A DNA stretch of 5,622 nucleotides, from the NCBI GenBank assembly GCA_017652545.1, contig JAGCAV010000479.1, forward strand, positions 1 through 5,622. The letters are read 5' to 3'. Within the stretch, counting starts at the first letter, position 1, and every line of letters starts with the position of its first letter. Below are positions 1 through 5,622 of this stretch, piece after piece. The stretch comes from Lachnospiraceae bacterium. GTDB lineage: Bacteria > Bacillota_A > Clostridia > Lachnospirales > Lachnospiraceae. The notes beneath the pieces were generated by a model that was not told the DNA's origin, did not search any database, and saw only the letters and a program-made list of their open reading frames with translations. A program made the position numbers and the translations under genes.

Positions 1-1184
1 TGAATCCCCAGACATGGGTTGCTTCCGGTCATCTCGGAGGTTTCTCTGATCCGCTGATGGACTGCAGAGAGTGCCATGAAAGATTCCGTGCTGACAAGCT
101 TATTGAAGATTTCTGTGCGGAGACCGGAAAAGAACTGGGCAAGCCGGTGGATGCGCTGTCCCAGCAGGAAATGAAGGATTTCATCGAGGATAATCAGGTT
201 CCCTGCCCCTCCTGCGGCAAGCATAACTTTACGGATATCCGTCAGTTCAACCTGATGTTCAAAACCTTCCAGGGCGTCACGGAGGATGCCAAGAATACGG
301 TATATCTCCGGCCGGAAACAGCGCAGGGCATCTTTGTCAACTTCAAGAATGTGCAGCGCACTTCCAGAAAGAAGATCCCGTTCGGAATCGGCCAGATCGG
401 AAAGTCCTTCCGCAACGAGATCACACCGGGCAACTTTACCTTCCGTACCCGTGAATTTGAACAGATGGAGCTGGAGTTCTTCTGCGAGCCGGGGACTGAC
501 CTTGACTGGTTCCAGTACTGGAGAGGCTTCTGCCGTGACTGGCTGATCAGCCTGGGCATGAAGGAAGAAGAGATGCGCCTGCGCGATCATGATCCGGCGG
601 AACTGGCCTTCTACAGCAAGGGAACGACGGACATCGAATTCCTCTTCCCGTTCGGATGGGGCGAGCTGTGGGGCATTGCCGACAGGACAGACTATGACCT
701 GGGGCGTCATCAGGAGACCTCCGGACAGGATATGTCCTATTTCGACGACACGAAGAACGAGCGTTACATCCCGTACGTCATTGAGCCGTCCCTCGGCGCT
801 GACCGTGTTGTGCTGGCATTTCTCTGTGCGGCATATGACGAGGAGGAACTGGAAGGCGGCGATATGCGTACCGTGCTGCATTTCCATCCGGCACTTGCGC
901 CTGTTAAGATTGGTGTGCTCCCGCTGTCCAAGAAGCTGAATGAAGGCGCGGAGAAGATCTTTGAGGAACTCTCCAAAGAGTTCAACTGCGAGTTTGACGA
1001 CCGCGGAAACATCGGCAAGCGCTACCGCAGGCAGGACGAGATCGGAACACCCTGGTGCGTGACCTACGATTTCGATTCCGAGACAGACGGAGCCGTTACC
1101 GTGCGTGACCGTGATACCATGGAACAGGAGCGCGTGAAGATCGAAGACCTCCGAGACTATTTCAGGAAGAAAATGGAGTGGTAA
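1..1184 (+). CDS. glyS: Glycine--tRNA ligase, single-chain class II type, 5'-truncated by window edge
   Basis: This enzyme charges tRNA-Gly with glycine in the cytoplasm, using ATP. The reading frame is open from base 3 to the TAA at 1182-1184. The ATG at 57 is internal, because conserved GlyRS sequence ([18 protein letters not shown]) precedes it in frame. About 393 codons are visible; the family is usually around 460 residues, so some 65-70 N-terminal residues lie upstream. Counting from the codon at 57, two CxxC pairs (C3/C6 and C50/C53) form the probable zinc-binding insertion. Class II motif 2 is seen as [19 protein letters not shown], and motif 3 as [14 protein letters not shown]. The C-terminal anticodon-binding domain begins near [20 protein letters not shown] and includes [19 protein letters not shown] and [10 protein letters not shown]. 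The sequence is the alpha2 (eukaryote-like) form, not the separate glyQ/glyS subunits of Bacillus. No disruption is seen. The next gene starts 67 bases downstream on the same strand. Confidence 0.96.
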   Translation, partial: NPQTWVASGHLGGFSDPLMDCRECHERFRADKLIEDFCAETGKELGKPVDALSQQEMKDFIEDNQVPCPSCGKHNFTDIRQFNLMFKTFQGVTEDAKNTVYLRPETAQGIFVNFKNVQRTSRKKIPFGIGQIGKSFRNEITPGNFTFRTREFEQMELEFFCEPGTDLDWFQYWRGFCRDWLISLGMKEEEMRLRDHDPAELAFYSKGTTDIEFLFPFGWGELWGIADRTDYDLGRHQETSGQDMSYFDDTKNERYIPYVIEPSLGADRVVLAFLCAAYDEEELEGGDMRTVLHFHPALAPVKIGVLPLSKKLNEGAEKIFEELSKEFNCEFDDRGNIGKRYRRQDEIGTPWCVTYDFDSETDGAVTVRDRDTMEQERVKIEDLRDYFRKKMEW

Positions 1185-1251
1185 TTCAGATAGAACCAGT
1201 TCAGAGGAAAAGATTAGGAACATGACATTTCATTAAAAAAGGAGAACGATC
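1185..1251 (+). other. Short intergenic gap glyS to PPi-PFK, with no terminator seen
   Basis: The 67 bases between the two genes contain no GC-rich hairpin followed by a T-tract and no convincing -35/-10 pair. The only notable element is the ribosome binding site at its 3' end. Co-transcription of the PPi-PFK gene with glyS is therefore plausible, but this is inference from absence. Confidence 0.5.
1241..1244 (+). promoter_or_regulatory. Ribosome binding site of PPi-PFK
   Basis: GGAG, within AAAAAAGGAGAACG, lies 7 bases before the ATG at 1252. It fixes that ATG as the start, and no in-frame ATG upstream has comparable spacing. Confidence 0.85.
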
Positions 1252-2916
1252 ATGAATATTTCCCCACTGCAGAAAGTAAGATTACAGTATGTCCCGAAGC
1301 TGCCCGGTATGCTCAGAAACGGCATTTCCGAGATCAGCGTAAAGGAAGGTGAGCCGACACAGAGCGCGGCGGATCAGGAGAAGATCGCAGCCCTGTTTCC
1401 CAATACCTACGGCAAGAAGGAGATCACCTTTGTGAAAGGACAGAACACCTCCGCTGCCAAAAAACAGGTTGTCGGCGTGATCCTTTCCGGCGGCCAGGCA
1501 CCCGGCGGACACAATGTCGTGTGCGGCCTGTATGACGCGCTGAAAGCCACCAACAGCGAGAATGAGCTCTACGGCTTCAAGGGCGGCCCCAGCGGACTGA
1601 TCGAAGACAATTACATTATTTTCGATGACGAGTATATCAACCAGTTCCGCAACACAGGCGGTTTTGACATCATCGGATCCGGCAGGACCAAACTCGAGAC
1701 GGAAGAGCAGTTCGCGATCGTTTCGGAAGTTGCGAAAAAGCATGGCCTTACCGCTGTCGTGATCATCGGCGGTGATGATTCCAACACCAACGCCGCCGTC
1801 CTGGCCGAGTACTTTGCCGCGCACAATACCGGCGTCCAGGTGATCGGCTGCCCGAAGACCATCGACGGCGACCTGAAGAATGAAGATATCGAATGCTCCT
1901 TCGGTTTTGATACCGCGACCAAGACCTACAGCGAACTGGTCGGCAACATCGAGAGAGACTGCAATTCCGCCAAGAAATACTGGCATTTCATCAAGGTAAT
2001 GGGCCGCAGCGCTTCTCACGTGGCACTGGAGTGCGCACTCGAGGCGCAGCCGAATATCTGCCTGATCTCCGAGGAGGTTGCCGAGAAGAAGATGTCCCTG
2101 TCCCAGATCGCTGACTACATCGCCGACGCGGTCGAGAAGAGGGCTGCAAAGGGCATGAATTTCGGTGTGGCGATCATTCCGGAAGGTGTTGTGGAATTCG
2201 TTCCCGAGTTCTCCGCCCTGATCGCAGAGATCAATGAACTGCTGGCCGGCAGCAAAGCCGACGAGTTCAACGCGCTGAGCACCTGGGATGAGAAGTATGC
2301 CTTTATTGAAAAAGGTCTTTCCAAAGAAGCAATGGCCGTCTTCGCGATTCTTCCGCAGGCGATCCAGCAGCAGCTGTTCCTGGAAAGAGATCCCCATGGC
2401 AACGTTCAGGTCTCCCTGATCGAATCCGAGAAACTTTTCTCCGCCATGGTCAAGGCAAAGCTGGAACAGAGAAAAGCAGCCGGTACCTTCAAGGGCAAAT
2501 TCAGTGCGCAGCATCACTTTTTCGGCTATGAAGGAAGATGCGCGTTCCCGTCAAATTTTGACGCTGACTACTGCTACAGCCTCGGCTTTAATGCTTTCAT
2601 GCTGATTCAGTACGGCTTCAACGGCTATCTGTCCAAGGTCGCCAACCTGGCTGCACCGGCGGAAGAGTGGACTGCAGGCGGCATGCCCATCACCAAGATG
2701 ATGAACATGGAAAGACGCCATGGCGAGGACAAGCCCGTTATCAAGAAAGCGCTTGTTGAACTGGACGGCGCGCCGTTCAAATACTTCGAGGCGCACAGAG
2801 CACTCTGGGCCGAGGAAACCTGCTACACCTATCCGGGTGCCATTCAGTATTACGGACCCACTGAGGTCTGCGATCTGACCACCAGGACCCTGGCGCTTGA
2901 AAAAGGGAAAGCCTGA
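1252..2916 (+). CDS. pfp: Diphosphate--fructose-6-phosphate 1-phosphotransferase (PPi-dependent phosphofructokinase, long form)
   Basis: This enzyme reversibly phosphorylates fructose 6-phosphate to fructose 1,6-bisphosphate with pyrophosphate as donor (EC 2.7.1.90). It works in the cytoplasm, in glycolysis and gluconeogenesis. The 554-residue length fits the long PfpB-type clade rather than the roughly 320-residue bacterial ATP-PFK. An N-terminal extension of about 70 residues precedes the nucleotide/PPi-binding core, which begins at [15 protein letters not shown] (74-88). [10 protein letters not shown] (173-182) carries Asp176 where ATP-PFKs have Gly. [10 protein letters not shown] (201-210) carries Lys202 and the catalytic base Asp205. 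The GGDD plus PKTIDGD combination is the established signature of PPi rather than ATP use. Further family motifs are [11 protein letters not shown] (250-260), the substrate-binding IIPEGVVEF (308-316), and [16 protein letters not shown] (425-440). The start is set by GGAG 7 bases upstream, and the gene ends with TGA. It may be co-transcribed with glyS; a hairpin about 50 bases after the stop probably ends the transcript. The gene is intact. Confidence 0.95.
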   Translation: MNISPLQKVRLQYVPKLPGMLRNGISEISVKEGEPTQSAADQEKIAALFPNTYGKKEITFVKGQNTSAAKKQVVGVILSGGQAPGGHNVVCGLYDALKATNSENELYGFKGGPSGLIEDNYIIFDDEYINQFRNTGGFDIIGSGRTKLETEEQFAIVSEVAKKHGLTAVVIIGGDDSNTNAAVLAEYFAAHNTGVQVIGCPKTIDGDLKNEDIECSFGFDTATKTYSELVGNIERDCNSAKKYWHFIKVMGRSASHVALECALEAQPNICLISEEVAEKKMSLSQIADYIADAVEKRAAKGMNFGVAIIPEGVVEFVPEFSALIAEINELLAGSKADEFNALSTWDEKYAFIEKGLSKEAMAVFAILPQAIQQQLFLERDPHGNVQVSLIESEKLFSAMVKAKLEQRKAAGTFKGKFSAQHHFFGYEGRCAFPSNFDADYCYSLGFNAFMLIQYGFNGYLSKVANLAAPAEEWTAGGMPITKMMNMERRHGEDKPVIKKALVELDGAPFKYFEAHRALWAEETCYTYPGAIQYYGPTEVCDLTTRTLALEKGKA

Positions 2917-2968
2917 TTCCGACCGGCTTTGGTGATACCTGAAAAGTGAATTTATGCATAACACACGG

Positions 2969-2998
2969 CCCCCGGCAGATGATGCCGGGGGTTCCTGT
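2969..2998 (+). terminator. Probable rho-independent terminator after PPi-PFK
   Basis: CCCCCGGCA (2969-2977) pairs perfectly with TGCCGGGGG (2983-2991) around a 5-base loop, GATGA. Two G-T pairs can extend the base of the stem. The following TTCCTGT is a poor T-tract, so termination may be incomplete. The stem is strong, and its position about 50 bases after the stop codon suits a terminator. Confidence 0.7.
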
Positions 2999-3015
2999 AT
3001 GTACAGGTGTACAGG
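2994..3015. repeat. Tandem TGTACAGG pair overlapping an inverted repeat, possible operator
   Basis: TGTACAGG occurs twice back to back (3000-3007 and 3008-3015). CCTGTA (2994-2999) and TACAGG (3002-3007) form a perfect 6-bp inverted repeat with a 2-base spacer. The block ends 24 bases before the -35 hexamer of the ppdK promoter, where an activator or upstream operator could bind. Its function is inferred from position and symmetry only. Confidence 0.4.
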
Positions 3016-3039
3016 TCATGTCGGATACCGATTTTTCCC

Positions 3040-3068
3040 TTGACTGGTTCTGCTGCGGACATTAAAAT
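3040..3068 (+). promoter_or_regulatory. Predicted housekeeping-sigma promoter of ppdK
   Basis: TTGACT (3040-3045) and TAAAAT (3063-3068) each match the consensus at 5 of 6 positions and are separated by the optimal 17 bases. Transcription would start near 3075, leaving a 5' leader of about 170 bases before ppdK. The promoter lies downstream of the hairpin at 2969-2991, so ppdK appears to be its own transcription unit. Confidence 0.65.
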
Positions 3069-3105
3069 ATGTATAGAAATATGATCAATTGTTTTCACTG
3101 ATTTC

Positions 3106-3128
3106 AGCACAGGATACAAACCTGTGCT
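3106..3128 (+). promoter_or_regulatory. Hairpin in the ppdK leader
   Basis: AGCACAGG (3106-3113) pairs perfectly with CCTGTGCT (3121-3128) across a 7-base loop, ATACAAA. It falls about 30 bases after the predicted transcription start. No T-tract follows, so it is not an obvious terminator. It may be an operator dyad or an RNA structure; I do not recognise a known riboswitch class. Confidence 0.4.
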
Positions 3129-3232
3129 TACTGTGTTGGTTTGAAGCTGCGGAGCATCTGTCAGGCCATGACCAGTACTGCAGGGTGATGTATGAATGGG
3201 TCATATGAGAACATAAACCTATAGTATTTTAC

Positions 3233-3238
3233 GGAGGT
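3233..3238 (+). promoter_or_regulatory. Ribosome binding site of ppdK, decides the start
   Basis: GGAGGT lies 7 bases before the ATG at 3246. An out-of-frame ATG at 3242 is only 3 bases away, too close for normal initiation. The start at 3246 gives the typical family N-terminus MAKKWVY. Confidence 0.9.
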
Positions 3239-3245
3239 AGAATGT

Positions 3246-5622
3246 ATGGCAAAAAAATGGGTGTACATGTTTACAGAAGGCAATGCCAGCATGCGTAATC
3301 TGCTGGGCGGCAAAGGTGCAAACGTTGCCGAGATGACTAACCTCGGGCTTCCGGTCCCGCAGGGCTTCACCATTACGACAGAAGCCTGTACGCAGTACTA
3401 TGAGGACGGCCGCACCATCAACGATGAGATCATGGCGCAGGTGTGGGAAGGCGTTGACAGGATGGAAGAGATCACCGGCAAGAAGTTCGGTGACAAGGAG
3501 AACCCGCTTCTGGTTTCTGTCAGATCCGGTGCCAGAGCTTCCATGCCCGGTATGATGGATACCATCCTGAACCTCGGACTGAATGAGGAAGTGGTCAATG
3601 TCATTGCGAAGAAGTCCGGCAATCCCCGCTGGGCCTGGGACTGCTATCGCCGCTTCATCCAGATGTTCTCCGATGTTGTCATGGAGGTCGGCAAGAAGCA
3701 TTTTGAAGAGCTGATCGATGAGATGAAGTCCAGGAAGGGTGTTACCCAGGACGTTGAGCTGACTGCTGAGGATCTGCAGGAGCTGGCAAACCAGTTCAAG
3801 GCAGAGTACAAGCAGGTGCTGGGACAGGATTTCCCGGATGATCCGAAGGTTCAGCTGATCGAGGCCATCAAGGCCGTGTTCCGTTCCTGGGACAATCCCA
3901 GAGCGAATGTATACCGCCGTGACAATGATATCCCCTATTCCTGGGGCACTGCGGTCAACGTGCAGATGATGGCATTCGGCAACATGGGCGAGACTTCCGG
4001 CACGGGTGTTGCGTTCACGCGTAACCCGGCAACCGGCGAAAAGAAACTGATGGGCGAATTCCTGCTGAATGCCCAGGGCGAGGACGTTGTGGCCGGTATC
4101 CGCACACCGCAGAAGATCGACCAGCTCAAGGATGTTATGCCGGAGGTTTTCGAGCAGTTCACCGGTATCTGCCAGAAACTGGAAAACCACTATCGCGATA
4201 TGCAGGACATGGAGTTTACCATTGAGGATAAGCACCTGTACATGCTGCAGACCCGTAACGGCAAGAGAACAGCCAAGGCTGCCCTGAAGATCGCCTGCGA
4301 CCTGGTGGATGAGGGCATGATCTCCGAGCAGGAAGCGGTCGCGATGATCGATCCGCGTAACCTGGATACACTGCTGCATCCGCAGTTCGACGCTGATGCG
4401 CTGAAGGTCGGCCGCCTGATGGCCCGCGGCCTTGCCGCTTCACCCGGCGCTGCCTGCGGTCAGGTCGTATTTACCGCTGATGATGCCAAGGCCTGGAAAC
4501 ATGCCGGCAAGAAGGTCGTTCTGGTCCGCCTGGAGACCTCTCCGGAAGACATTGAGGGCATGAAGGACGCTGAAGGTATCCTGACCGTCCGCGGCGGCAT
4601 GACCAGCCACGCGGCTGTTGTAGCCCGCGGCATGGGCACCTGCTGCGTATCCGGCTGCTCTGAGATCCAGATGGATGAAGCCCGCAAGGTCTTCACCATG
4701 GGCGGCAAGGACTATCATGAAGGCGACATCATTTCCATCGACGGTTCCACCGGCTGTGTTTATGACGGTGCCATCCGTACCGTTGACGCGCAGATCGTGG
4801 GTGAGTTCGAGCGCATCATGGCCTGGGCTGACAAGTATCGTACCATGAAGGTCCGCACCAACGCCGATACGCCGGCGGATGCGAAGAAGGCCGTCAAGCT
4901 CGGCGCGGAAGGCATCGGCCTGTGCCGTACGGAGCACATGTTCTTCGAGACAGACCGTATTGAAGCATTCCGTGAGATGATCGTTTCCGAGACCCAGGAA
5001 GAGCGTGAAAAGGCACTGGCCAAGATCCTTCCGGTTCAGGAATCCGACTTCGAGAAACTCTTCGAGGCCCTGAACGGCAACCCGGTCACCATCCGTTTCC
5101 TGGATCCGCCTCTTCATGAGTTCGTTCCCACCGAGGAGGAGGACATCCGCAAACTGGCCAACGCGCAGCACAAGACCATGCAGTCCATCCGCAACATCGT
5201 GGACTCCCTGCATGAGTTCAACCCGATGATGGGCCACCGCGGCATCCGTCTGGCTGTCACCTATCCGGAGATCGCCAAGATGCAGACCAGAGCCGTCATC
5301 CGTGCAGCCATCAATGTCCAGAAGAGACATCCCGACTGGCATGTCAATCCTGAGATCATGATTCCGCTTGTCGTGGACAACAAGGAGCTCGAGTACGTGA
5401 AGAAGTCGGTGGTGGAGACCGCTGAGGAAGAGATCCAAAAGTCAGGCATCGGGTCCCTGGACTACGAAGTCGGTACCATGATCGAGATCCCGCGTGCAGC
5501 CCTTACCGCTGACGAGATCGCCTAGAGCGCGGACTTCTTCTGCTTCGGCACCAACGACCTGACGCAGATGACCTCCGGCTTCTCCCGTGACGATGCCAGC
5601 AAGTTCCTGACCGAGTATTACA
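3246..5622 (+). CDS. ppdK: Pyruvate, phosphate dikinase, interrupted by in-frame TAG and 3'-truncated by window edge
   Basis: PPDK reversibly converts pyruvate, ATP and Pi to phosphoenolpyruvate, AMP and PPi (EC 2.7.9.1) in the cytoplasm. Its N-terminal ATP-grasp domain (about 1-340) shows GGKGAN (21-26), [16 protein letters not shown] (91-106), [15 protein letters not shown] (258-272), Glu323, Gln335 and Arg337. The swivelling phosphohistidine domain carries [15 protein letters not shown] (450-464) with His455. The C-terminal PEP/pyruvate barrel has Arg561 (CRTEHMFF), Arg617 (IRFLDPP) and Glu747 ([13 protein letters not shown]). Residue positions match the C. symbiosum enzyme to within two. 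After residue 759 the frame meets TAG (5523-5525), but homology resumes at once as 32 codons including FGTNDLTQ (767-774) and run to the window end. The family is about 875 residues, so roughly 80 more lie outside. If TAG is a stop, the product is 759 residues without the Asn770-Asp771 pair or the catalytic Cys expected near 833, and it should be unable to handle pyruvate/PEP. ppdK appears to have its own promoter. Confidence 0.92.
5523..5525 (+). other. In-frame amber codon inside ppdK
   Basis: TAG sits between ...TADEIA and SADFF..., at a position where remembered PPDKs carry Glu, Lys or similar (C. symbiosum has Glu in AIAEEAEFF). Any of GAG, AAG or CAG is one substitution away from TAG. 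No frameshift is needed, because both flanks are in the same frame. Confidence 0.9.
5526..5622 (+). CDS. ppdK: PPDK C-terminal segment after the amber codon (same frame, partial)
   Basis: Thirty-two codons (5526-5621) continue the PEP/pyruvate-binding barrel in frame, with the conserved FGTNDLTQ and GFSRDD motifs, and no further stop before the window ends. There is no start codon or ribosome binding site at the junction, so this is not a separate gene but the rest of ppdK. Two positions differ from the usual family pattern: Ser777 in TSGFS where Phe is usual, and Ser785 in DDASKF where Gly is usual. Confidence 0.85.

Larger units (their letters stand above)
2917..3245 (+). other. Intergenic region between PPi-PFK and ppdK: terminator, repeats, promoter and leader
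   Basis: The 329 bases contain no supportable protein-coding or tRNA gene. In order they hold a 10-base palindrome TTATGCATAA (2952-2961), a 9-bp GC-rich hairpin (2969-2991), a tandem 8-mer that forms an inverted repeat (2994-3015), a near-consensus promoter (3040-3068), an 8-bp hairpin (3106-3128), and the ppdK ribosome binding site (3233-3238). The tiny ATG-started frames at 3168 and 3188 (6 codons each) lack good Shine-Dalgarno sequences. Confidence 0.7.

Noticed and set aside
57..59. ATG at 57 as the start of glyS
   Set aside because: Conserved GlyRS sequence continues in frame upstream to base 3, so this Met is internal and the gene starts outside the window.
1282..2517. Long minus-strand open frame of 411 codons opposite PPi-PFK
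   Set aside because: It is codon-register antisense of a clearly conserved gene. It stays open only because the sense strand there uses no TTA, CTA or TCA codons. No ribosome binding site or recognisable protein was seen.
2952..2961. Palindrome TTATGCATAA after PPi-PFK
   Set aside because: A 10-base AT-rich palindrome in an intergenic region is weak evidence alone, and it has no partner site or clear relation to the promoter.
3168..3208. Two overlapping mini-frames in the ppdK leader (MTSTAG and MYEWVI) as leader peptides
   Set aside because: Each has six codons, no suitably placed ribosome binding site, and no run of regulatory codons that would suggest attenuation.
3242..3244. ATG at 3242 as an alternative ppdK start
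   Set aside because: It is out of frame with the dikinase and only 3 bases from the Shine-Dalgarno sequence.
3219..4379. Minus-strand open frame of 386 codons opposite the 5' half of ppdK
   Set aside because: It is a register-aligned antisense shadow of ppdK, with low-complexity His/Leu/Asp-rich translation and no family resemblance.
4440..5438. Minus-strand open frame of 332 codons opposite the 3' half of ppdK
   Set aside because: It is the same kind of antisense shadow, explained by the absence of TTA/CTA/TCA codons in ppdK over this stretch.
5526..5622. A separate gene or domain protein starting after the TAG (split PPDK)
   Set aside because: There is no ribosome binding site or start codon at the junction, and the homology runs on without a gap, so an interrupted single gene is simpler.

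Overview
The window reads as an ordinary chromosomal segment from an anaerobic Firmicute. It fits a Lachnospiraceae-like Clostridium best, for three reasons: the single-chain glycyl-tRNA synthetase, the long-form PPi-dependent phosphofructokinase, and a pyruvate phosphate dikinase whose residue numbering almost matches the Clostridium symbiosum enzyme. This placement rests on remembered family sequences, not on a search. Codon third positions favour G and C.

Layout, all on the + strand: (1) 1-1184, the 3' part of glycyl-tRNA synthetase, cut by the window's left edge. (2) A 67-base gap with no visible terminator or strong promoter, then 1252-2916, a complete diphosphate--fructose-6-phosphate 1-phosphotransferase (PPi-PFK). 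(3) A 329-base intergenic region, 2917-3245. It holds a strong hairpin that probably ends the PPi-PFK transcript, a tandem 8-mer forming an inverted repeat, a near-consensus promoter (TTGACT-17-TAAAAT), and a leader of about 170 bases containing a second perfect hairpin. (4) From 3246 to the right edge, pyruvate phosphate dikinase (ppdK), cut by the window end.

The main anomaly is in ppdK. The frame is broken by a single TAG at 5523-5525, yet dikinase homology resumes in the same frame on the very next codon ([13 protein letters not shown]) and runs to the window edge. If TAG stops translation, the protein is 759 residues and lacks part of the pyruvate/PEP-binding domain, including the conserved Asn-Asp pair and the C-terminal catalytic Cys. 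A point-mutation pseudogene, a sequencing or assembly error, amber suppression or readthrough, and amber reassignment are all possible. The window alone cannot choose among them, though error or recent mutation is the simplest.

Functionally, PPi-PFK and PPDK are the two reversible PPi-linked steps of glycolysis. PPDK interconverts pyruvate + ATP + Pi and PEP + AMP + PPi, and PPi-PFK consumes or regenerates PPi at fructose 6-phosphate. Their adjacency suggests a PPi-based central carbon pathway. I see no mobile element, CRISPR array, tRNA/rRNA gene or defence system here.
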